From contig NZ_JRMV01000279.1 in NCBI RefSeq assembly GCF_000758755.1, positions 1 through 64,000 of the forward strand: a stretch of 64,000 nucleotides of DNA, given 5' to 3'. Shown here one piece after another: positions 34,286-42,080 of the stretch (position 1 is the stretch's first letter; the number at the start of each line of letters is the position of its first letter). Under the pieces are notes generated by a model. That model worked only from the letters and a program-made list of their open reading frames with translations. It did no database searches and was not told where the DNA came from. Position numbers and translations under genes: made by a program. The DNA comes from Actinomyces sp. S6-Spd3 (lineage in GTDB: Bacteria; Actinomycetota; Actinomycetes; Actinomycetales; Actinomycetaceae).

Positions 34286-34573
34286 GAAGTTAAATCTTTC
34301 TCAAGAAACGTCACTCACGTGACCAGATATCAACAGGTTAGCACGCCGACCTTCAGCATTACCCCAGACTAAATTTCGGAAACAATAATTATTCAGGGTC
34401 GAAACGCAAGTATTCCGCCAAGTTTTCGGGAACAATACGCAATTCATGTGTAAATGCTCATAGGAAAATCCCAGTTTTAACTTTTCGCAAATTGTTCACT
34501 GCGCGCGCTTGTATCCATGGTGGACTCATTGCAGGCCCGCGCGAACAAATCTCCAAGGAGCAAGCTGAGCTCC
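34286..34573. other. Intergenic promoter region of surface-protein copy 3
   Basis: No gene. It contains the copy 3 leader and promoter and a diverged version of the upstream block (ATCCCAGTTTTAAC, about 34467-34480) seen before copies 1 and 2. Confidence 0.55.
34310..34340 (-). promoter_or_regulatory. Promoter and leader hairpin of surface-protein copy 3
   Basis: -10 box TAACCT (34335-34340), 50 nt before the ATG, and GTCAC-4nt-GTGAC (34310-34323). Confidence 0.65.
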
Positions 34574-35989
34574 TCAGCCTAGAGCCTTGCGACGTTGGCG
34601 TAGAGACATTCCAAGCGCCATTAGTAACGCCACGCTGCCCAGCAGCATCCCAGAGTTGACTCCGGTATGCGCAAGCGCTTCCTTCGGACGAGGCGGAGTG
34701 CTGAGGCGAGGAGCAGGTGTAGTGATAGTGGTCGAGGCCGAAGGCGAGGGGGTTGGCGAGCTCGTTTGCGGAGTCGTCGCTGACGGTGTCGGAGTAGAGG
34801 TCCTCACCGAGGGGGTCGGGCTAGAGGTGCTTGGCGAAGGCGCCGGCGTAGAGGGGGTCACGCTCGGAGTCGGTGCCGGCGTACTCGTCGTCGGGGTCGG
34901 AGTAGGGGTAGGCGTTGGCGTAGCCTTCAGCTCTCCATCAACGTCTCCCCACCCAACTGTTTCAATCGCAATCGTCTTTTCGGTAACCTGCCCGTTCACG
35001 ACTGCAGTGTTCTTGAAGGTACTTCCGATTGTTGCGTTAGCGGGAACATTCAGTTCTGTGTAGTACTTGAGCAGGTAGTACGCATCGTTCTTTGAGTTCG
35101 GGAATGAGGCTACGAATCCTGCAGAAGTTTCAGTCAGAGTGAATGTACCGCCATTAACCGAGCCATTGACTTTAATGCTTTCGGCATAGTTCTGATGCTC
35201 GGGATCAGCTTTAAAGTCATCAAGAGAATTCCACTTATACAGACGCGTCCGCTGCCAGGCATTTGCTCCGGGCTCATTGAATAGTTTGTAGCCGCCATGG
35301 GCAGTATCAAAGGTGTCAGTGACGCTGATGGTGTCCGATTGGATCTGACGCTCAGGAATAGAGACTTCCCACGTAAAACGCTCTGTGTGACCTTCATGCA
35401 ATTGCCATCCATTTTTGTACGCGGTCTCAGGAGCGTAGCCATTCGTATTCTTGACGATATTTCCGTTTGGAACGGTCGCATCAATCTCAACACTGTGGTT
35501 AATCGTGAAGCTGAAAGTATCAGTAGTCGTTTGACGAACCATATCTGCCACAACGTGAATATCACCCCTGGCATTGTCGTGCGTCGTCACATAGTCAGTG
35601 AAGGCACAGCTTAAGACTTGACCCTCACCTGCTGGAATCGAACATGTGAGCGCCACTCCCCCAGTGTCCCGATCTGTCACATTGAAAGATGCGGCTCGAG
35701 TGCGAAGCTCACTGGGCAGCTGAATGCTCAAAGTGTCATTTTCAGCGACAGTCTTACCAGTCGTATCGAAGGCGAAAGTCAGATTGTAGTTGTCATAGAC
35801 ATAGTTCGGACCAGCGGGCGTGGACCTATTTCGAATCATCGCGTTCGTGATGGCATTAATCTCTGCAGCTTGAGCGGGCGCAGCAAGAGAAGCAATCCCT
35901 GTCAGTGCACTTACCCCCACAAGCGAGCACGCAACTACAGTCGCAAGCGGAACACGGCGCGTCCTCACGCTCGTAACGTCAAGATCCAT
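34574..35989 (-). CDS. LAHTG-anchored surface protein, adhesin-like (tandem copy 4, long spacer)
   Basis: 471 residues, the longest copy. Signal peptide with cleavage near APAQA, ectodomain with NRSTPAGPNYVYDNYNLTFAFDTTGK and DTLSIQLPSELRTR, then a spacer of about 80 residues made of TP/SP/TS repeats, about twice that of the other copies, and LAHTG with a different hydrophobic tail (SLRQRRKALG). It is the first copy in transcription order and probably nearest to the ancestral gene, because its anchor sequence is least like those of copies 1 and 2. The spacer is low-complexity and may vary in length between strains. Confidence 0.85.
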   Translation of the reverse strand: MDLDVTSVRTRRVPLATVVACSLVGVSALTGIASLAAPAQAAEINAITNAMIRNRSTPAGPNYVYDNYNLTFAFDTTGKTVAENDTLSIQLPSELRTRAASFNVTDRDTGGVALTCSIPAGEGQVLSCAFTDYVTTHDNARGDIHVVADMVRQTTTDTFSFTINHSVEIDATVPNGNIVKNTNGYAPETAYKNGWQLHEGHTERFTWEVSIPERQIQSDTISVTDTFDTAHGGYKLFNEPGANAWQRTRLYKWNSLDDFKADPEHQNYAESIKVNGSVNGGTFTLTETSAGFVASFPNSKNDAYYLLKYYTELNVPANATIGSTFKNTAVVNGQVTEKTIAIETVGWGDVDGELKATPTPTPTPTPTTSTPAPTPSVTPSTPAPSPSTSSPTPSVRTSTPTPSATTPQTSSPTPSPSASTTITTPAPRLSTPPRPKEALAHTGVNSGMLLGSVALLMALGMSLRQRRKALG

Positions 35990-36014
35990 GATGTCAACAG
36001 CTTTCTTCAGGAGG

Positions 36015-36044
36015 TGTCATTGAGCGACAGCTACCTGAATGCTA
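36015..36044 (-). promoter_or_regulatory. Promoter of surface-protein copy 4, degenerate leader repeat
   Basis: -10 box TAGCAT (36039-36044) again starts 50 nt before the ATG at 35989. The GTCAC-GTGAC inverted repeat of the other copies is degraded here (GTCATTGAGCGAC), so copy 4 may be expressed differently. Confidence 0.5.
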
Positions 36045-36225
36045 TCACTGCAACAATCAGCCGCAACCCAGCTTTTCTTGAGTAAAACATCATTATTGCC
36101 CCGATATAGCCGAACTTATTCGACCCACTCACAGGTTTTTGACTCGATAGTCCCAAAACTGCTTCCAGTTAAAATTCAGCTTGAAATCTCTAGCAGAAAA
36201 TCCCACTATGCGAAACCCCACGGGT

Positions 36226-37491
36226 TCAGGAGAGGTCTTCAGCAGCACTGACCCCGCGAATGCGAGCAGCGGGAGTAAAGCTCATCGCAATCCCAGCCAC
36301 AACCGACAGCGCGATAAAGACATACATTGCAGCTTCGACACCCACAACAGACGCAAGAAGGCCTGCAGCGACCGATCCCAGGGGCATCACTCCCCACACC
36401 GCGAAACGGAAGGTCGCATTCATGCGCCCAAGCATCCACTTGGGACAGATTTCCTGCCGCAAACTCATCTGCGTCACGTTGTAGATGGTAATGAAGTACG
36501 AGTAAACCACTCCCGCACCGGCAATCACCCAGCCAGCGATCTCGGGCACGTGAAGCGCTACCGGCTGCAAGACAAGGATCGAGACTCCAATGACGTAAGT
36601 GATCACAATGCAACGCCCGATCCCTAGGCGCCCAAGCCACAGGGAACGTGTCATTGATCCAAGAATGCCACCAAGTGCACCCGCGCTCAGAAGGACCCCC
36701 AATTGCGTCGCATTCATGCCCAGTGTTCGAAGCACCAAAATTGGCAAGAGAACGCGCACCCCTGAACCCGTAAACGCAGCAAAGGAGATACACGAAAACA
36801 AAGGGAAAAGCAGGCGCTCATGTCGAACGAAACTTAATCCCTCGCGGATTTGAGCGAACAGAGAAGCACTGGAGCGTGCTGGTTGAGGTTCAGGCGTTCG
36901 AATCCGCCAAATGGCAACCGTTGAAAACACGTAAGTCGCTGCGGTAAATACGTAGGCCAAAGGGGGCGCAAAGACACCCAAAAGCCAGCCGCCTAGACCG
37001 GGGCCACCTGCAGCGCCAACCTGGTACGAGGCCTCGAGCCGCCCATTCGCAGCCGCGATATACCGCGTGGATGCGATTGCAGGGACGTAGGACTGGTAGG
37101 CAACATCGAAGAAGACTGTCGCAAGTCCTAAGAGCGCAGCAACAATCATCAGGTGCGTGAGTGTCAGCGTAAACCACTCATAGGCGATCGGAATCGAAAT
37201 AAGCGCGAAAACCCGAGCAAGGTCAGAAACAATCATGACCCGGCGTTTACGCCAGCGATCAACCCACGCACCCGCGGGAAGACCAATCAGGAGAAATGCG
37301 AGCGTCTGCAAACCGGTGAGAATACCGATTTCAGACTCCGTGGCGTGCAATAGAGAGATAGCGATTGCAGAGGTTGCAAGAGTGGCTACTTGGAAACCGA
37401 ACTCAGCTGCGGTCTGGCCGGCCCACAGGTGCATGAAAGCGGAATTGCGCGTGAGAGGATGGCTCAGTAACCGCCCAATCGCCCTGTTCAC
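36226..37491 (-). CDS. MFS transporter (MFS_3/EntS-like exporter)
   Basis: 421 residues, twelve hydrophobic segments. The N terminus (NSAFMHLWAGQTAAEFGFQVATLATSAIAI) and the loop GLPAGAWVDRWRKRRVMIVSDLARV are typical of the MFS_3 group that includes enterobactin and macrolide exporters. Substrate unknown. Transcribed alone, with ATG 37491; no cognate biosynthetic genes are nearby. A similar but not closely related exporter lies at 40671-41954. Confidence 0.85.
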   Translation of the reverse strand: MNRAIGRLLSHPLTRNSAFMHLWAGQTAAEFGFQVATLATSAIAISLLHATESEIGILTGLQTLAFLLIGLPAGAWVDRWRKRRVMIVSDLARVFALISIPIAYEWFTLTLTHLMIVAALLGLATVFFDVAYQSYVPAIASTRYIAAANGRLEASYQVGAAGGPGLGGWLLGVFAPPLAYVFTAATYVFSTVAIWRIRTPEPQPARSSASLFAQIREGLSFVRHERLLFPLFSCISFAAFTGSGVRVLLPILVLRTLGMNATQLGVLLSAGALGGILGSMTRSLWLGRLGIGRCIVITYVIGVSILVLQPVALHVPEIAGWVIAGAGVVYSYFITIYNVTQMSLRQEICPKWMLGRMNATFRFAVWGVMPLGSVAAGLLASVVGVEAAMYVFIALSVVAGIAMSFTPAARIRGVSAAEDLS

Positions 37492-37581
37492 TTCTCCCCC
37501 ATGCTGCTTTGCGTTATTTCTTCACTACCCCGATGGTGCAACCGTGCAAATCTGGGGAGTCCTCTCCGAATAGAAAAATAC

Positions 37582-37609
37582 AAAAACGACTTGAAAACCA
37601 AGTCGTTTT
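37582..37609 (-). terminator. Terminator downstream of tRNA-Arg
   Basis: AAAACGACTTG / CAAGTCGTTTT inverted repeat, followed on the - strand by a T-rich tail; 10 nt past the tRNA 3' end. Confidence 0.85.
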
Positions 37610-37619
37610 GTATCTTCTG

Positions 37620-37692
37620 TGCCCCCGAGACGATTCGAACGTCCGACACCCGCTTTAGGAGAGCGGTGCTCTATCCCCTGAGCTACGAGGGC
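37620..37692 (-). tRNA. tRNA-Arg (anticodon CCT)
   Basis: 73-nt cloverleaf on the reverse strand: acceptor GCCCTCG/CGGGGGC, anticodon stem CCGCT/AGCGG with loop CTCCTAA (anticodon CCT, codon AGG), T arm GTTCGAATC, discriminator A. Confidence 0.97.
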
Positions 37693-37763
37693 GCACCCCC
37701 ATAGACTACCATTTCGCGCAGCTCTTTCTCAGAGGCGACCGAAACGCCGAGGCTCGGGAGTGT

Positions 37764-38693
37764 TTAGCGCCTTGTCCACTCTTGTGCCGGATCAGGCAGC
37801 ACGTCGTGATGCTTCGAAGGAACAACCATAACGGGACAGGTCGAGTGCGCGATCACCGTCTGCGAGGTTGATCCCAGCAAAATCCCGGCGAAGCCACCAC
37901 GGCCTCGGGTCCCCACAACAACAAGATCAACCGCAGTCGAGAACTCGATGAGCAGAGACGAGGGAGACCCATCAAGCGCATGGCGCGCGACCTTGCGTGA
38001 ACGTCCGTCCAGAGCTTGATCGACAGCCGCGTCAAGGCCTTCCTTGACGTCCTTCAGCATGGCATCGCGGTCGATATTTGCGGGAAGCCACGCCATCATG
38101 GTCGTCCCAGTTGCCATCGGAACAGCTGCAACCGCCGTCAGACGAGCATCCCACAGCTCAGCCTCGTCGATCGCTCGCTTCAGAGCAGAGGTTGCACCTT
38201 CCGACCCATCGGAGCCAACAACGATTCTCTCAACCGGAGTGAAGCCCTTACCGGATGTATGACGCGGAACGATGACGACCGGGCACTTCGCGTGTGCAGG
38301 AAGAGCAGAGGAAACCGTTCCCAGCAGACGGTCCGCGAAGCCTCCCCCGCCACGCGATCCCACCACGATCAGGTCAACTTCCTTGGACATATCGATGAGG
38401 ATCCCCGCGGGATCTCCGGCCTCAACGACTCCGTGCACGTTCGTCGCACCGATTTCACGCGCAAGATCGACGCCTTGCTGAACGATTTGGGACGCACCTT
38501 CCTTAAGAGCAGCGTCATCAAGAACCGCATAACCCCCATCAAGGGTTGCTGCCGCATAGGACGCAACTGCGTAGGTGCAAATAATGTGAAGGCGGCAATC
38601 ACGTACCTTTGAACGCTCAGCTGCCCACTTAACTGCTGCGTAGCTCTCCTTTGAGCCATCGACTCCGACCAAAATCACTTCTGATGTCCCCAT
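37764..38693 (-). CDS. Universal stress protein, two tandem USP domains
   Basis: 309 residues from ATG 38693, chosen because GAGGAGG stands 6 nt upstream (an in-frame codon at 38813 would add 40 poor residues). Two USP domains of about 145 residues: EVILVGVDGSKESYAAVKWA...DLIVVGSRGGGGFADRLLGTVSSALPAHAKCPVVIV and ERIVVGSDGSEGATSALKRA...DLVVVGTRGRGGFAGILLGSTSQTVIAHSTCPVMVV. Both carry the ATP-binding G-(2x)-G-(9x)-G-S/T pattern. Such proteins aid survival in stress or dormancy; the target is unknown. Single-gene unit. Confidence 0.95.
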   Translation of the reverse strand: MGTSEVILVGVDGSKESYAAVKWAAERSKVRDCRLHIICTYAVASYAAATLDGGYAVLDDAALKEGASQIVQQGVDLAREIGATNVHGVVEAGDPAGILIDMSKEVDLIVVGSRGGGGFADRLLGTVSSALPAHAKCPVVIVPRHTSGKGFTPVERIVVGSDGSEGATSALKRAIDEAELWDARLTAVAAVPMATGTTMMAWLPANIDRDAMLKDVKEGLDAAVDQALDGRSRKVARHALDGSPSSLLIEFSTAVDLVVVGTRGRGGFAGILLGSTSQTVIAHSTCPVMVVPSKHHDVLPDPAQEWTRR

Positions 38694-38778
38694 GACTACC
38701 TCCTCGTGATTGCCGTCGCCTCTATTTTGCCCTATTCCACGGTGAAATGTCAGGGGTTCAGGATATCCCCAGAGAAAT

Positions 38779-38810
38779 AGTGAAGGGGCCGCAGAAGCGA
38801 CCCCTTCACT
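38779..38810 (-). terminator. Terminator of NlpC/P60 gene
   Basis: AGTGAAGGGG / CCCCTTCACT arms (plus an inner GC/GC pair) 14 nt beyond the NlpC/P60 stop, followed by ATTTCTC on the - strand. Confidence 0.75.
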
Positions 38811-38823
38811 CACACAGGAAAAC

Positions 38824-39543
38824 TCAGTAGCGCACGAAGCTGTAGTTACCCCACAGCGGCTGGATCTTCGTCACAGAGCCGGGAGTCGTTGCTTCGATAA
38901 CCATTCCGTTACCGGCGTAGATACCCACGTGTCCGTAGGCGTGCCACACCAAGTCACCGGGGCGCGCCTCGGAAGCCGAGACGAAGGTGCCTGCTGCACC
39001 CTGCGCGCCGGAAGTACGGGGAATGGAGATACCAGCCCGGGCGTAGACGTACTGGGTGAAACCAGAGCAGTCGAAGCCCGCGGGGGTAGAGCCACCGTAG
39101 ACATAAGGAATGCCAGTGAGAGACATTGCGATCGAGACGATGTCAGAGCCCGCGGGGTTCACTGCAGCAGACGAAGCGGCAGAAGTGCCAAGATCCGCGC
39201 GAGTGTAATCACGCGAAGCAGCATTCGTCGTTGCAACAGCAGCCGGGGCTTCAGCCGAAGCGGAAACTTCGTCACTAGCAGACCAGGCGATATCCGGGAC
39301 CGAAACAGTCGTAGGCAGAACGGTCGCGGTGTTTGTGGAAGTATCGACCGCAGCTTCGTGAGCGGTGGGGGCTGCAGTTGCAGCTCCACCGACTACAGCA
39401 GTCAGTGCAAGTCCAGCGGCTGACGCAGCGGCAGTGCCACGAAGCGGAGTCTTGAACGACGTGAGAGTGTCAGCCAGGTCGAAAACAGGGGCCATCGGGC
39501 GGCGGGCCTTACGGTGCCGCGGGGCAGGCTTTGCTGTTGTCAC
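38824..39543 (-). CDS. Secreted NlpC/P60 peptidoglycan endopeptidase
   Basis: 239 residues. Positively charged N terminus, hydrophobic signal segment about 36-60 (AAASAAGLALTAVVGGAATAAPTA), an Ala/Ser/Thr-rich linker, and a C-terminal NlpC/P60 domain (about 132-239) with catalytic Cys in GFDCSGFTQYVY (C159) and His in YGHVGIYAGNG (H205). It cleaves peptide cross-bridges in the wall, as RpfB/RipA-type enzymes do. The gene is controlled by a c-di-AMP riboswitch in its leader. Start ATG/GTG region preceded by AGAGGAGAAAATT. Confidence 0.93.
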   Translation of the reverse strand: MTTAKPAPRHRKARRPMAPVFDLADTLTSFKTPLRGTAAASAAGLALTAVVGGAATAAPTAHEAAVDTSTNTATVLPTTVSVPDIAWSASDEVSASAEAPAAVATTNAASRDYTRADLGTSAASSAAVNPAGSDIVSIAMSLTGIPYVYGGSTPAGFDCSGFTQYVYARAGISIPRTSGAQGAAGTFVSASEARPGDLVWHAYGHVGIYAGNGMVIEATTPGSVTKIQPLWGNYSFVRY

Positions 39544-39559
39544 AATTTTCTCCTCTTAG

Positions 39560-39728
39560 ACCTGCGAGGTGAGCTGTCGGGTTCGGGCGGGAGTGCCCGG
39601 CTTGGTTTCCCAAGCTTCACCCCAAGACCGCGAAGGGTCGGAATTGGTTTCCCCGCGTTGAACCTTAGTTTCCCAATCTCTTCGCGGTTCAACCTCGGTG
39701 AACGAAGAGCGGTCGGCTTTTTTCGCCT
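39560..39728 (-). ncRNA. Cyclic-di-AMP riboswitch (ydaO-yuaA type)
   Basis: The leader of the NlpC/P60 gene contains the diagnostic conserved blocks of this class: GGGGTGAA, then a GGGAAACC stem-loop, then CCGAACCCGACAGCTCACCTCG near the 3' end, which matches the family pattern GAACCCG-CAGCTAACCTCG. In Actinobacteria this riboswitch characteristically precedes cell-wall hydrolases; ligand binding normally switches expression off. It reaches to within about 20 nt of the ribosome site, so the exact fold should be confirmed with a covariance model. Confidence 0.9.
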
Positions 39729-39734
39729 TGTTTT

Positions 39735-39762
39735 AGTCTAGCGTAGCATCCCCAAAATGTCA
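39735..39762 (-). promoter_or_regulatory. Promoter of the riboswitch/NlpC transcript
   Basis: TGACAT (39757-39762) and TAGACT (39735-39740) are separated by 16 bp on the - strand and predict a transcription start at about 39728, just at the edge of the riboswitch. Confidence 0.6.
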
Positions 39763-39846
39763 CGCGAATGTAACGAAAGGATGACGAACTTATTACAGGT
39801 TTTCTTAAGGTTTTACAGGCATTTCCCAGACATGCTGGTCAGCGGG

Positions 39847-40536
39847 CTAATTCAGGTCGACAAACAAATGCGGAGAGAGCGCGAGCGGCAGCTGAACCGC
39901 ACCCGTTTGTGTTACCGAACTCCCATCCGCAGCACGAGTCACCTCAAGGAGAACCTGCCGCGTATCCGCTTCAAAAGCGATTTCCGCACCTGGAAGAACC
40001 CCGAGGCGGGCAAAGTCAGCCAAGAGGTCGGTCTCTGCCTGAATGGGTTCCCCAATTCGGGTAACGACCGCGGAATTCGTGCCCCCCATCCGCAGGGCGA
40101 GCTCCATCGAGATCCCCGTAGACGTAGCATCGGTACCGGGAATGGGGTTTCCGTAGGGATCCGTCGTTGGGTTATTCAGAATTTCACCGAGGCGCTTTTC
40201 AACCTGGTCCGACATGACATGTTCCCAGCGGCACGCTTCCTCATGCGTACACGCCCAGTCCAAACCAATGACGTCGGTTAGCAAGCGCTCTGCGAGGCGG
40301 TGCTTGCGAACCACTTCAACCGCCTTTTCGCGCCCCAAAGTTGTCAGTTCCAGCCTGCGATCCCCCATCACATGGACGAGGCCGTCGCGCTCCATTCGCC
40401 CCACTGTCTGTGAGACCGTCGGACCAGAGTGCCCCAAGCGCTCAACGATGCGGGCACGCAGAGGCGTCACTCCATCTTCTTCGAGCTCGAAGATCGTCTT
40501 GAGATACATTTCGGTGGTATCAATCAGGTCGCTCAC
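39847..40536 (-). CDS. dtxR: DtxR/IdeR-family iron-dependent repressor
   Basis: 229 residues. I use GTG 40536, because GGAGGAA lies 5 nt before it and the product then begins MSDLIDTTEMYLKTIFELEE, matching the start of IdeR/DtxR. N-terminal winged helix (SGPTVSQTVGRMERDGLVHV), metal-binding/dimerisation region with HEEACRWEHVMSDQVEKRL (about 98-116) carrying the Cys, Glu and His ligands, the NNPTTDPYGNPIPG loop, and an SH3-like third domain. It should repress iron uptake when Fe2+ is plentiful; the box before feoA at 16116-16134 is a likely target. Confidence 0.95.
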   Translation of the reverse strand: MSDLIDTTEMYLKTIFELEEDGVTPLRARIVERLGHSGPTVSQTVGRMERDGLVHVMGDRRLELTTLGREKAVEVVRKHRLAERLLTDVIGLDWACTHEEACRWEHVMSDQVEKRLGEILNNPTTDPYGNPIPGTDATSTGISMELALRMGGTNSAVVTRIGEPIQAETDLLADFARLGVLPGAEIAFEADTRQVLLEVTRAADGSSVTQTGAVQLPLALSPHLFVDLN

Positions 40537-40670
40537 GGTTTCCTCCATGGCTAGGCACTGAGCCTAGAGTACATATTTCTCGCCACAGTGCGTGTCAAAG
40601 CGCACAAAACCGCGTGTTAGAGGGTGTCATAGGTACCACTCAGACCCCTAATTGGGTCAGGTGAGTGTTA

Positions 40671-41954
40671 TCAATTCCCTTCGCCTTCACCGTGGTGTGC
40701 ATGTGGGTTGTCGATCTCAATGAGATGAGCACTGGCATGAAGATGAACGCTTACATTCCACCGCTTCATGCTCCAGGCCGTCGCAATAACAGCAACAATC
40801 AAAGTAACAACCGAACCAAACCAAATCGAAGCACGAGCATCAATGACTTCGCCAATCCATCCAACGAAAGGCGAACCGATGGGGGTCGACCCCATGACAA
40901 CCATGCCGTAGAGGGCCAAGACACGTCCGCGCATCTCTTCAACTGTGGTTGTCTGGACCGTAGCATTCGCAGCGGTCAGCATCGTGATCATGGCGAAGCC
41001 GTTCGGAATACACATCAGCGCGTAAGTTTCATAGGTCGGCATAAATGCCAGAATCGTCGACACAATAGTGAGCGCGATCGTCGATCCCATGACCAAGCGC
41101 AAACGAGGCAGCTTACGCCTAGCAGCAAAGAGAGCGCCAGACAAAGAACCAACCGCAATCAGCGTTCCCAAAATGCCGTATTGTCCCGCACCCTTATGGA
41201 ACACGCTCGTTGCCATGACGGCGGTCGTCAATTGCTGATTGAGGGTCAAAGCCGAGGCAACGCCAACGACAAGGATGATCAACAAAAGGTCAGGGCGGCC
41301 TCGCAGATAGGCCAAGCCCTCACGCAACTGTCCCTTCTTGCGAGGAACCGGCCGACGCGGAACCAGATCGCGATGACGGATCGAGGTCGTAAACATCGCC
41401 GCAACAAGGAAGATCCCGGTGTTCACGAAAAAGACCCAGGCCTCGCCAACCCAATCAATCATCAAACCTGAGATCGCCGGGCCAATCAGGCGAGCGAAGT
41501 TAAAGGCAACAGAGTTCAGCGCGACCGCGTTGGTGATCGACCTTGCAGGGACAAGCTCCGAAACAAAAGCCTGGCGAGCCGGTGAATCGAAAGCCGCCGC
41601 AAGTCCCCCGCCAAACGCAAGAAGGTAGACCAGCCATAAGCTCGCATGCCCCGTGAAGACCATGACCCCCAGCAAAAGACCGAAAACACCAAAAGAACAC
41701 TGAGTGATCTGGATGATTGTCTTACGGTCCACGCGATCAACGACAACGCCCGCGTACGGGCTGAAGAGTAAGAGCGGCAGAAACTGCAAGGCCGTAACGA
41801 TACCGACTTGAAACGAAGAATTATCGGTCAGGACCGTGAGAACCAGCCAGTCCTGGGCAACGCGTTGCATCCACTGAGCCGAAGCCGCAAGAGCATTGGC
41901 AATGAACCAATGCCGAAAGCTTCGGTATTGCATGGATTGAAACGTCGTTGACAC
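40671..41954 (-). CDS. MFS transporter (MFS_3-type exporter), His-rich tail
   Basis: 427 residues from GTG 41954, preceded by GGGGAG; the upstream frame to 42035 is less protein-like. Twelve predicted membrane helices; N-terminal FRHWFIANALAASAQWMQRVAQDWLVLTVL and PYAGVVVDRVDRKTIIQITQ are typical of MFS_3. The C terminus ends in a His-rich stretch (HLHASAHLIEIDNPHAHHGEGEG), which could bind metal. Its position next to the DtxR-type regulator makes metal or siderophore export possible, but there is no iron box that I can see. Confidence 0.85.
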   Translation of the reverse strand: MSTTFQSMQYRSFRHWFIANALAASAQWMQRVAQDWLVLTVLTDNSSFQVGIVTALQFLPLLLFSPYAGVVVDRVDRKTIIQITQCSFGVFGLLLGVMVFTGHASLWLVYLLAFGGGLAAAFDSPARQAFVSELVPARSITNAVALNSVAFNFARLIGPAISGLMIDWVGEAWVFFVNTGIFLVAAMFTTSIRHRDLVPRRPVPRKKGQLREGLAYLRGRPDLLLIILVVGVASALTLNQQLTTAVMATSVFHKGAGQYGILGTLIAVGSLSGALFAARRKLPRLRLVMGSTIALTIVSTILAFMPTYETYALMCIPNGFAMITMLTAANATVQTTTVEEMRGRVLALYGMVVMGSTPIGSPFVGWIGEVIDARASIWFGSVVTLIVAVIATAWSMKRWNVSVHLHASAHLIEIDNPHAHHGEGEGN

Positions 41955-42080
41955 GAACTCCCCTACTTTCGTTTCGTCTTCATTTGAGAATACGCCACAA
42001 GGGAGAAATCTCTTGGAATAAACATGTGGGGGCAAGACACGATCACTCGTATCTCACCCCCACGCGAGGAAGGATCAGGA

